A stretch of 64,000 bases of DNA from Bacteroidota bacterium (lineage in GTDB: Bacteria; Bacteroidota; Bacteroidia; Chitinophagales; Chitinophagaceae), in contig JAUZOE010000003.1 in the NCBI GenBank assembly GCA_030706605.1, positions 62,001-126,000 of the forward strand, in the 5' to 3' direction. The position numbers and the translations under genes were made by a program. Below are positions 56,725 through 64,000 of this stretch, in pieces (within the stretch, counting starts at the first letter, position 1; every line of letters starts with the position of its first letter). The notes beneath the pieces were generated by a model. It made no database searches, was not told where the DNA came from, and saw only the letters and a program-made list of their open reading frames with translations.

Positions 56725-57099
56725 TTAATTATTTCCGCCACCGGATCTTTGTGGGCGTAAAGTAGCTTCTACTTCATTCTTAAATTTTGTGTATTGATCT
56801 GCGGTAAAAATAGCTTTTAGCTTAGTGTCTCTATCGTCAGCCATTTTTTCAAATGCACTGCGATCAGGGCGTTCGCCGGAAGCTCTGGCATCTTCAAACA
56901 TCTTCTGCTGTGCCGTGTAATAATCCGTAAACACAGCGGAAGTACTCGTTACCTGGGTATCATTCAGACCCAGGGGAGTAGTCATTTTTTCCATTGTTGC
57001 TTTTACTCTTTCAGGAACTGTTTGTCGCATTCCCTGGGCAAAAATGCTGGTTGTGGCCATTAAGATAAATGCCATCAACATGGTGAACTTTGATTTCAT
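56725..57099 (-). CDS. Small exported Spy-like protein
   Basis: 124 residues. A signal peptide (about 1-21, ending IFAQG) is followed by a mostly helical domain with LTxxQ-like pieces (LGLNDTQV near 42, FTADQYTKF near 98) as in Spy/CpxP-type periplasmic chaperones or metal sensors. It ends in an Arg/Gly/Asn tail (RPQRSGGGNN). It is the last gene of the barrel-sigma operon, 26 bases after the preceding one. Confidence 0.7.
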   Translation of the reverse strand: MKSKFTMLMAFILMATTSIFAQGMRQTVPERVKATMEKMTTPLGLNDTQVTSTSAVFTDYYTAQQKMFEDARASGERPDRSAFEKMADDRDTKLKAIFTADQYTKFKNEVEATLRPQRSGGGNN

Positions 57100-57125
57100 A
57101 AATGTTTATTTTTTGTTTAATGTGT

Positions 57126-57638
57126 TTAATTTTTTGAATCTTGATTATTGTTGGGTTTCCCTCTTCCGGGCCTGCTTGTCATGCGTATTATCACTTTTTT
57201 CATAGAAGAATCAAACTTTTGAATTTGTTCAGGAGTACAAATATTCCTCACCATTTTAAAATGGCGGAACATTTGCATATCAAGTTTTTTTTGTGCCTGA
57301 GCTATTGAATCTGCATCCGCATTAATTAACGAATCGGATACATTATCTGAATACAATAATTCGTAAAAATCTTCTTTTGCCTTTTTTACTTCATTAAACA
57401 GGGGACTTACATTTTTACGTTGCTCGGTTCTTAAGTCCTGGTATTGGCCCAACTGACTTTGTGAAAAACCCACTTCTTTTTGCAATAATGTATAAAAGCC
57501 ATTCTGTTCATGATTCCTGGGTTTTTCTTCTGCAGGCTTACTGAGTACCATGAAAAACAGCAACATGGCAAAGTTGGTTATCAATAAAAATATAATAATA
57601 GAAACGAGTGCTTTATATTTTTTAGTAGTATCCATCAT
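57126..57638 (-). CDS. Membrane-anchored Spy/CpxP/CnrX-like protein
   Basis: 170 residues. One N-terminal membrane helix (about 11-32) anchors a periplasmic helical domain rich in Glu/Lys/Gln, with VGFSQSQLGQYQDLR (near 56) and TPEQIQKFDSSM (near 135) in the Spy/CpxP or ZraP/CnrX pattern. These proteins bind unfolded proteins or metals; CnrX-type ones act with ECF sigma factors, which fits the neighbours. It overlaps the upstream small membrane gene by ATGA, so they are translationally coupled. Confidence 0.75.
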   Translation of the reverse strand: MMDTTKKYKALVSIIIFLLITNFAMLLFFMVLSKPAEEKPRNHEQNGFYTLLQKEVGFSQSQLGQYQDLRTEQRKNVSPLFNEVKKAKEDFYELLYSDNVSDSLINADADSIAQAQKKLDMQMFRHFKMVRNICTPEQIQKFDSSMKKVIIRMTSRPGRGKPNNNQDSKN

Positions 57639-57964
57639 GGTTTAGTATTTTCGAATTCGTATAAAGTGGCGCTTAACTGGCTATATTCATCCACTGTAGC
57701 TAATTGATTGGTTTGTTGTGTAACAGTACTATCCGTATTTGAAGAAGAAAAAATAACAAACGCATTTATCATAATCACCAGGCAAATGCAGGCAAAAGCA
57801 ATAACCGGCTTAGTGATAAATGAGGTTAGCGTTTCCCAGATATTTTTTTCTTTTTGCATACGGGCTTCAAGGCGCGTAAAGAAAAAAGGGGAAGGAGATG
57901 ATTTTTCTATGCCATCTATACTATGCATAGCATCTTCAATTTTTTTATTGATATTTTCTTGCAT
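57635..57964 (-). CDS. Small single-helix membrane protein, probable anti-sigma factor
   Basis: 109 residues. A cytoplasmic helical segment (1-45, with FFFTRLEARMQKEKN) precedes one membrane helix (about 53-71, VIAFACICLVIMINAFVIF) and a short periplasmic tail. There is no zinc HxxxCxxC motif. Its place directly after the ECF sigma gene (93-base gap) and its topology suggest an anti-sigma factor, but the sequence alone does not prove this. Confidence 0.6.
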   Translation of the reverse strand: MQENINKKIEDAMHSIDGIEKSSPSPFFFTRLEARMQKEKNIWETLTSFITKPVIAFACICLVIMINAFVIFSSSNTDSTVTQQTNQLATVDEYSQLSATLYEFENTKP

Positions 57965-58057
57965 GGCTATGGTTTAATGAGTTCAATTTTTTTTAATCCT
58001 ATCAATTTAGACGTTCTTTTATTATAAAACCTTTGTTTAAAAACCTTACATTCTATT

Positions 58058-58633
58058 TTAACAACCTAATAATTTATAATAATCCTTCAGACTTACTTTT
58101 AAATTCTTCCGGGCTCTTTGTAACAGGGCATCTACCGCCGAATCACTCAGTTCCATTATTTCCCCAATTTCAAGATAACTTAATCCTTCTATCTTATTCA
58201 GCACAAAAGCTGATTTCTGGTTTGAGGATAATTTCTCAATTGCCTTAAAAAGAGCTACAGCATTTTCTTTATTTTCTATACTTATCCCGGGATGAAAAAA
58301 ATCAGGAGGTTCGATCATTTTTTCGTCATTTCCCCCATATAAACTCTGTATAAATGCAAATCTTTTTTTTCTCTTTTTTTTCCTGATGTGATCCAAAGAT
58401 TTTGAGACGGTTATCCTGTATATCCAGGTCGACAATTTTGAATCTTCTTTAAAAGAAGAAATAGATTCAAATACCTGTATAAATACTTCCTGCGCTGTAT
58501 CTTCAGCATCTTCTTCATTTTGCAATATGCCCAGAGCTGTATTGTAAACCATATCCTGCCAGGTTTCTACTATATCTTTAAAAGCAGCTCTGTCTTTTTG
58601 TTTTAGCAGGGCTATTAATTCCTTTTCATTCAA
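58058..58633 (-). CDS. ECF-type RNA polymerase sigma factor
   Basis: 191 residues, sigma-70 ECF group. Region 2 (about 12-90) includes DTAQEVFIQVFESISSF and STWIYRITVSKSLDHIRKK; region 4 (about 130-185) includes LNKIEGLSYLEIGEIMELS and ALLQRARKNLK. The basic KKKRKKR linker follows region 2. It lies 18 bases after the barrel gene and before the probable anti-sigma gene, so it is in an operon with an outer-membrane protein and periplasmic proteins. Confidence 0.93.
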   Translation of the reverse strand: MNEKELIALLKQKDRAAFKDIVETWQDMVYNTALGILQNEEDAEDTAQEVFIQVFESISSFKEDSKLSTWIYRITVSKSLDHIRKKKRKKRFAFIQSLYGGNDEKMIEPPDFFHPGISIENKENAVALFKAIEKLSSNQKSAFVLNKIEGLSYLEIGEIMELSDSAVDALLQRARKNLKVSLKDYYKLLGC

Positions 58634-58651
58634 AGCAAAAATATTTAAATG

Positions 58652-61519
58652 CTAAAGTTGAGGGCCCCCGGAACCACGTGGTGGTCCGCCAAAACCTCCA
58701 AAACCACGAAAATCTCTTTGTCTTTCATTTTCTACCGGCTTCCCCTTTCCAAAGGTCTTTAATTTATAAGTAAAGGTCAGCATAAAATATTGTTGCAATA
58801 CCTGGTTTCGTACATCCTGGATATATGAATCTGTAACATTGCGGGTAATACTTTTGTTTTGTTTCAAAAGATCAAATACAGATAATTTCAATTCTCCCAT
58901 TTGATTTTTTAAGAGTTTTTGCCCTATAGCTACATTCCATAGCCAATAGTTTGTATTATACCCACCTGATAATCCTTTATAATATTCATTACTTAAATCA
59001 TTATTGAGAAATAAACCTTTCTTGGTAAGAAGGTTAAAGCCGATACCAGCAGATTGGGTAAAATAATTATTATTTAATGATGGCTGTATAGTATTTTTTA
59101 CTGTATTAATATTGGCCGCATAAGAAAGTGTGAAATCAATATACTGAGTGATGTTGCTTGCCAAAACGGCTCCGAGGTTGTAATTATAAGAATTAGAAAT
59201 GTTGGATACATTATTAAGTAAGCCAGGTTGTTTTGCGTATCCAAATCCGGCATTCAAGTTCAGATTTGATTTTATGAATTTTAATGGCATCCCAAATGTG
59301 AAAAACGACCTGGCATTGATATACCCATTTATGTTTACAGGTTTTGAAATTTGAGAACCTTTGCGAAGTATAACTGTATTGGAAAGAGCAGAATCTTTTG
59401 TAGCCGTATAAGTTGCGTTGGTTATATAACTATTAATATTTTGAAAGAAAAGGTTGGCAAAAAAACTTTGACTTTTGGCGCTATTGGTATAAGAATACCG
59501 CGTGATTATATTATTGGTGTATTGCTGTTGCAGATCAGGGTTACCTGTTGAATAAAAAAACTGGTTAGAGTTATTGATTACATTCTGCAATTGTGTCACT
59601 GATGGCGAGTTTACTGATCCCCTATAAATAATTCTAATATTGCTTCTTGAGGACAATTTAAATCGTGAAAACATATTGCCTAAAAAATTATTGTAAGTAT
59701 TATCGATTTGGCTCACTTGTGGAAAAATTTGACCACTTTTTAATTCACTGTATTGATATGAAATTCCTGCTGCAATCATATTATTCCTATCCCCATGTCT
59801 GAAAGTGATTCCGGTATTTTGAGTATTGTAAGTATTATTGAATTTGTTGCTCAGGCTGGTATCTAACAAGGAATATTTAGCAGACCCATTATCATAATTG
59901 AAGGTCTCCTGGTCGGCATTATTATTTGAAAAAGACGGATTGTAATTGATCTGCATTTGTGTCTTTTTACCAATAGGTTCAGTATATTCCAAATTAAAAC
60001 TGTACTGATTATTATGATTTTTTTGATTAGATAGTTGTTGTAAAGAATCTATAATTGTTGTTGATTTATAATAAGTGTTTATTGCTGTCAGATAATTATT
60101 GCCAATCTTATCACTGAAGTTCGTATTAATACCTAACGAAATGCTGCGGCCACGCTTTTTGAATGCATGTCGAAATAAAATTAGATTACTTAAATTATTT
60201 CCGTTGTATTGGGTATTAATGTCATTATCTGTCAGGCTTAATAAATTTTGCTTATTAACATCCTGGTAATTAGTGCCATGTACAAAATTGACTGAATTAT
60301 TATTTTGAAAATTCAGGCTGGAAGTTACCAAAAGAGTATTGTTTGAGTCTATTTTATAATTAAGTCTGAAATTAGCCCTGTTATTATAATTTTTACTATC
60401 TGAGATAGTATTTTCATCATAATATTGGCTACTATCCTGTGTGATAATATTCTGCTGGTTAAGAGTTTGATTGTTGGAAGTATTACTATTATTGAAAAAA
60501 TAACTTCCCGAAACATCAATTTTCTTTCCCCATGCATCACTATAGTTGATGCCAAATGCGTTGGTTTTGGCAATTCCATTTTGCTGGCCTACTGAAAAAT
60601 TATTGCCGCCACCACCGCCGCCTCGCCGGCCACCACCGCCTCGATTACCTGAGCTGGTGACACCCAGCAAATCCTGGGAGGAGAAATTTTGTTGATTTAC
60701 ATTATTCACTAACCCAACCAATGAAATTCTCCGTGCATTATTGAAAAAACTTACATTTCCTCCGCCACTATATCTTCCTTCGGTGCCGTAGCCAGCATAT
60801 ATACGCCCGAAATTGCCTGTGCGCATATCTTTCTTGGTAACTATATTGATTGATTTTGTGGTGTTGCCGTCATCAAAACCTGTTAGTTGTGCCTGGTCGC
60901 TCAATTTGTCGAATACCTGGATCTTGTCTATTACTTCTGCAGGAAGATTTCGTAATGTAGCGGTAGCATCATCTCCAAAAAAATCCCGTCCATCTACGGT
61001 TACTTTTTTTACTGTTTCTCCCTGTGCAGTTACCGTACCACTTTTATCAACTGTAATTCCTGGCATTTTTTTGATCAGGTCTTCACTGGTAGCATCAGGA
61101 TTTACTTTAAATTGGGTAGCCGAATAATCAAGTGTATCTCCATTATTCCTAACCGGGGGTGCAGCTCCATTAATTACAACGGTAGAAAGAGTCTTGGCTT
61201 CTTTTGCAATAACAATATTTCCTAAATTGACATTCTGTCCATTTATTAAGGTAATTTCTTTATTCAAATTTTCATATCCTACAAAGGTGATGGAAAGAAT
61301 AAAATTACCATTAGGAACATCATCGAACGTAAAGTGTCCTTTTGAATTGCTGACAGTATTAAACGATGTTTCAGGCGAATTGCTTTGAGTGAGTTTTACG
61401 GTAGCATTGGTTACAGGCATATTGCTGTTAGCATCAAGTAGCAGACCGGAGACGGATTGTGCATTTACATTTATCGCAAAAAATACATTTAATAAAAGTA
61501 AAGTTATAAATTGTTTCAT
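58652..61519 (-). CDS. Outer-membrane beta-barrel protein (PF14905/TonB-receptor-like)
   Basis: 955 residues. Signal peptide (about 1-20, ending NVNAQ), CarboxypepD_reg-like domain (about 23-105), plug-like region (about 115-230, with KKVTVDGRDFFGDD), then a long Asn/Ser/Tyr-rich barrel. There are two glycine-rich pieces: GNRGGGGRRGGGGGGNN at about residues 290-306 and a Gly/Phe/Pro/Arg tail in the last 25 residues. It is first in the operon with the ECF sigma factor and Spy-like genes. Such barrels often lack classical TonB transport; the substrate is unknown. Confidence 0.85.
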   Translation of the reverse strand: MKQFITLLLLNVFFAINVNAQSVSGLLLDANSNMPVTNATVKLTQSNSPETSFNTVSNSKGHFTFDDVPNGNFILSITFVGYENLNKEITLINGQNVNLGNIVIAKEAKTLSTVVINGAAPPVRNNGDTLDYSATQFKVNPDATSEDLIKKMPGITVDKSGTVTAQGETVKKVTVDGRDFFGDDATATLRNLPAEVIDKIQVFDKLSDQAQLTGFDDGNTTKSINIVTKKDMRTGNFGRIYAGYGTEGRYSGGGNVSFFNNARRISLVGLVNNVNQQNFSSQDLLGVTSSGNRGGGGRRGGGGGGNNFSVGQQNGIAKTNAFGINYSDAWGKKIDVSGSYFFNNSNTSNNQTLNQQNIITQDSSQYYDENTISDSKNYNNRANFRLNYKIDSNNTLLVTSSLNFQNNNSVNFVHGTNYQDVNKQNLLSLTDNDINTQYNGNNLSNLILFRHAFKKRGRSISLGINTNFSDKIGNNYLTAINTYYKSTTIIDSLQQLSNQKNHNNQYSFNLEYTEPIGKKTQMQINYNPSFSNNNADQETFNYDNGSAKYSLLDTSLSNKFNNTYNTQNTGITFRHGDRNNMIAAGISYQYSELKSGQIFPQVSQIDNTYNNFLGNMFSRFKLSSRSNIRIIYRGSVNSPSVTQLQNVINNSNQFFYSTGNPDLQQQYTNNIITRYSYTNSAKSQSFFANLFFQNINSYITNATYTATKDSALSNTVILRKGSQISKPVNINGYINARSFFTFGMPLKFIKSNLNLNAGFGYAKQPGLLNNVSNISNSYNYNLGAVLASNITQYIDFTLSYAANINTVKNTIQPSLNNNYFTQSAGIGFNLLTKKGLFLNNDLSNEYYKGLSGGYNTNYWLWNVAIGQKLLKNQMGELKLSVFDLLKQNKSITRNVTDSYIQDVRNQVLQQYFMLTFTYKLKTFGKGKPVENERQRDFRGFGGFGGPPRGSGGPQL

Positions 61520-61538
61520 AGTAATGATTAAGTATGTA

Positions 61539-61564
61539 TATGACGACTATTTGATAAAAACCCT
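61539..61564 (-). promoter_or_regulatory. Candidate ECF-type promoter of the barrel-sigma operon
   Basis: On the minus strand AGGGTTTTT (61564-61556), ten bases, CGTCATA (61545-61539), 19 bases, then the barrel ATG. CGTC at -10 is typical of ECF promoters, while no TAnnTTTG box is present. Positive autoregulation by the sigma factor of this operon is a reasonable guess. Confidence 0.4.
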
Positions 61565-61672
61565 GCGAAAAAATATATTTTTTTTCTGCGGCTAAAATCA
61601 GGATTTCTTAATTCATTAACGGAACTCAAAATCATTTCAATTATATTGCACCCAAAAATAAAATGATTATTT

Positions 61673-62188
61673 ATGGATTATAATAAGATAGTTTCCGTAA
61701 CAGGATTGGGTGGATTATTTGAGCTTTTATCATCAAAATCTGATGGTGGTGTAGTACGTTCATTGGAAAATAATACTACCAAATTTGTAAGTACACGGCA
61801 ACATAATTTTTCGCATCTTGAAAGTATTGAAGTATATACCACAAAAGATAATACCAGCCTTGCCGAAATATTTGAGGCCATGAAAAAAAGTAAAGAAAAA
61901 ATCCCGGACACTAAAGCAGATATTAAAGGTCTAAAAGTTTATTTCGAAAAAGTATATCCTGAACTTGATTTTGATAGAGTATACGCAAGCGATATGAAAA
62001 AAATGGTAAAATGGTACCAGATACTGGAAAAAAACAAGATTGCCATTAAAGTAAAAACAGAGGAGGAAAAAGAAGCTGCTATTGAATTAAAGAATGCAAA
62101 GCCGGTTCATACAGAAAACGCACATGTAAAAGACATGAAGCCACAGCAATCTAATCCAAAGAAAATTGAGAGTAGGGGCGTTAAGTAA
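61673..62188 (+). CDS. DUF5606 protein
   Basis: 171 residues beginning MDYNKIVSVTGLGGLFELL, which matches the DUF5606 family found only in Bacteroidota. The N-terminal domain (1-60) is a small beta barrel-like region with TGLGGLFELLSSKSDGGVV; a helical part follows (about 60-130). The last 45 residues are Lys/Glu-rich and disordered. Function unknown. It is divergent from the barrel operon and upstream of the peptidase (87-base gap). Confidence 0.82.
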   Translation: MDYNKIVSVTGLGGLFELLSSKSDGGVVRSLENNTTKFVSTRQHNFSHLESIEVYTTKDNTSLAEIFEAMKKSKEKIPDTKADIKGLKVYFEKVYPELDFDRVYASDMKKMVKWYQILEKNKIAIKVKTEEEKEAAIELKNAKPVHTENAHVKDMKPQQSNPKKIESRGVK

Positions 62189-62275
62189 TTTGGGATTGAA
62201 AACGTAGAATGTTTCATTTTTCTTAAATTAATTTCGTTAATCGCCTGATTCAAAAATCTAAAACCCGAATTCTTA

Positions 62276-64000
62276 ATGAGTGCATTTGCCAATATAGAAA
62301 AATTACCAAGGTTTTATCTGCCTGATAATTTAATTATTTCAGAATGGGAAACCATTGAACCCTACTTTAAAGAACTTTTGGAGAGACCTATTAATTCAAA
62401 AGTAGATTTGGAGAAATGGTTGAAAGATATGAGTGAACTGGAGGCAATGATTAATGAAGATTTTTGTTGGCGTCAAATCAGGATGACCTGCAATACCAAT
62501 GATAAAAAATTGGAAGAGTCGTTCAATTTCTTTTGCACAGAAATACAGCCACGGATTCAGCCTTATGCTTTTGCATTGAATAAAAAATTGATTAATACGC
62601 CCTTTGTCAATGAATTAGATAAGGACAAATATTTTACCTTCCTGCGTTCTATCAGGAAAAGTATAGAACTCTTTCGTGAAGAAAATATACCGATCCAGTC
62701 GGAACTTTCCGTTATGCAACAGCATTATGGTATGATTACCGGAAAGATGACAATAGAAGTTAATGGGAAAGAATATACGCTACAGCAGGCATCTAAATTT
62801 TTAGAAAGCCATGATAGAAATCTTCGTGAAGAAGTATATCGCAAGGTAAATGAAAGAAGGTTGCAGGATAAAGATCAATTAAATGACCTTTTTACTCAAT
62901 TAATTCAAAAACGAAACCAGGAGGCACTGAATGCGGGTTTTGAAAATTATCGTGATTTCAGATTTAAAGAATTAGGAAGGTTTGATTATACAAAAGAAGA
63001 TTGTTTTCGTTTTCATGATTCTGTGAAGCAGCATGTTATACCATTGGTAAATAAAATTTATGCCAATAAAAAGCAGAAACTGAAACTGGAAATTCTGCGT
63101 CCCTGGGATGTGGAAGCAGAGCCGGAAGGGACTACTCCTTTGGAGCCTTTTAAAACAGGAAATGAACTGCTTAATAAAGCAATTGAATGCTTTACAAAGC
63201 TCAAGCCATTTTTTGGAGATTGCCTCCGGCAAATGAATTCTATGAAGCATCTTGATTTGGAAAGCAGAAGCGGAAAAGCGCCCGGAGGTTATAATATGCC
63301 ATTGGCAGAAACCGGGGCTCCATTTATTTTTATGAATGCAGCCGGACAAATGCATGATGTGACTACGATGATTCATGAGGGCGGACATGCTGTTCAATCA
63401 TTTCTTACGCATTCGCTCGAACTGAATTCTTTTAAGGATTATCCAATGGAAATTGCTGAAGTGGCTAGTATGGCCATGGAACTTTTCAGTATGGATTATT
63501 GGGATGTATTTTTTGATAATAAAGAAGATTTAAAAAGAGCCAAAGAACACCAGTTGGAAAGAGTGATCACTATTTTTCCATGGATAGCCATTGTTGATAA
63601 ATTTCAACATTGGATTTATGAAAATCCAAATCATACAGTAGCGCAAAGAGCCAAAAGATGGACAGAAATTTTCAATGAATTTTCTGGTGAGGTCATTGAT
63701 TATTCAGGGCTTGAAAAATACGTGGAAAACGGATGGCAAAAGCAATTACACTTATTTGAAGTTCCTTTTTATTATATAGAATATGGCATTGCACAGTTAG
63801 GCGCCATAGGTCTCTGGATGCAATACAAAAAAAATCCGGAACAGGCATTGGATAATTATATGAAAGCTTTAAGTCTTGGAGCTACCAAAACTTTGCCTGA
63901 GTTATATAAAACAGCAGGATTGGCATTTGACTTTTCTTCTGAAAATATAAAAAGTCTTATGAATTTTGTGAATGACGAAATGAAGAGCAAAGACGATGAA
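62276..64000 (+). CDS. M3-family oligoendopeptidase, 3' end beyond the window
   Basis: Zinc metallopeptidase that degrades short peptides in the cytoplasm. 575 codons are visible without a stop; relatives have about 570-580 residues, so almost all is present. The zinc site HEGGH is at residues 367-371 and the third ligand glutamate is probably in EIAEVASMAME near 390-395. The N-terminal helical domain and the C-terminal Y-rich FYYIEYGIAQLGA segment (near 500) fit the M3 fold. The ATG at 62276 starts MSAFANIEKLPRFYLP. Confidence 0.95.
   Translation, partial: MSAFANIEKLPRFYLPDNLIISEWETIEPYFKELLERPINSKVDLEKWLKDMSELEAMINEDFCWRQIRMTCNTNDKKLEESFNFFCTEIQPRIQPYAFALNKKLINTPFVNELDKDKYFTFLRSIRKSIELFREENIPIQSELSVMQQHYGMITGKMTIEVNGKEYTLQQASKFLESHDRNLREEVYRKVNERRLQDKDQLNDLFTQLIQKRNQEALNAGFENYRDFRFKELGRFDYTKEDCFRFHDSVKQHVIPLVNKIYANKKQKLKLEILRPWDVEAEPEGTTPLEPFKTGNELLNKAIECFTKLKPFFGDCLRQMNSMKHLDLESRSGKAPGGYNMPLAETGAPFIFMNAAGQMHDVTTMIHEGGHAVQSFLTHSLELNSFKDYPMEIAEVASMAMELFSMDYWDVFFDNKEDLKRAKEHQLERVITIFPWIAIVDKFQHWIYENPNHTVAQRAKRWTEIFNEFSGEVIDYSGLEKYVENGWQKQLHLFEVPFYYIEYGIAQLGAIGLWMQYKKNPEQALDNYMKALSLGATKTLPELYKTAGLAFDFSSENIKSLMNFVNDEMKSKDDE

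Overview
The window is a stretch of chromosome from a low-GC member of the Bacteroidota, most likely a Chitinophagaceae-like organism. The evidence is: an alternative complex III (Act) cluster followed by a caa3-type oxidase; gliding and type IX secretion genes (gldA, porT); Bacteroidota-only families (DUF5606, the PF14905-type barrel, RicT next to holB); menaquinone methylation; and promoters of the Bacteroidota type (TAnnTTTG at -7, TTTG at -33). Genus is inference only. There are about 57 protein genes. I see no rRNA, tRNA, CRISPR array, prophage or insertion sequence. Both edges cut genes: actB on the left and an M3 peptidase on the right.

Layout. 1-14040: respiratory supercluster actB-C-D-E-F, coxB, coxA, ctaB, two subunit III genes, subunit IV, sco and a DUF420 protein. 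It is broken into transcription units by a promoter before coxB, a promoter before the second subunit III, and two strong hairpins. 14039-23608: dxs, mfd, a ferredoxin-NADP reductase-like gene, glyS, and a dtd-MazG pair. 23849-29000: B12-dependent ribonucleotide reductase, then a SAM-I riboswitch with terminator, a possible 34-codon membrane peptide and homoserine dehydrogenase. 29170-36330: a YcxB-like protein, an acetyltransferase, acpP-fabF-(coiled-coil protein)-rnc-gpsA, a beta-helix lipoprotein and a HAD phosphatase. 36390-43600: an exported glutathione peroxidase behind a 38-bp palindrome, holB, ricT, gldA-eno-divIC, a small conserved protein and nth. 43660-49843 (minus strand): an ABC exporter, yifB, a short MutS-like ATPase and pyrC. 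49864-56662: a Wzi/RemB-like barrel, porT and ubiE (minus), engB, an orphan membrane protein and a TonB receptor. 56725-61564 (minus): an operon of a PF14905-type barrel, an ECF sigma factor, a small membrane protein (probable anti-sigma) and two Spy-like periplasmic proteins. 61673-64000: DUF5606 and M3 oligopeptidase.

How it works together. The first 14 kb encodes quinol oxidation (Act complex), oxygen reduction (caa3) and the haem and copper assembly factors for that oxidase. The middle is mostly housekeeping: isoprenoid, fatty acid, nucleotide, repair and translation functions. The clearest regulatory RNA is the SAM-I riboswitch ahead of homoserine dehydrogenase. The best candidates for something new are: (a) repeated TAnnTTTG-N4-7-ATG architecture implying leaderless mRNAs; (b) the 38-bp palindrome before the peroxidase; (c) the small membrane ORF whose possible ribosome site is buried in the riboswitch terminator; (d) the barrel/ECF/Spy envelope module with a candidate ECF promoter; (e) an EF-hand-like loop in the DUF420 protein; and (f) relic repeats ahead of dxs. 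None of these was tested by database search or experiment here.
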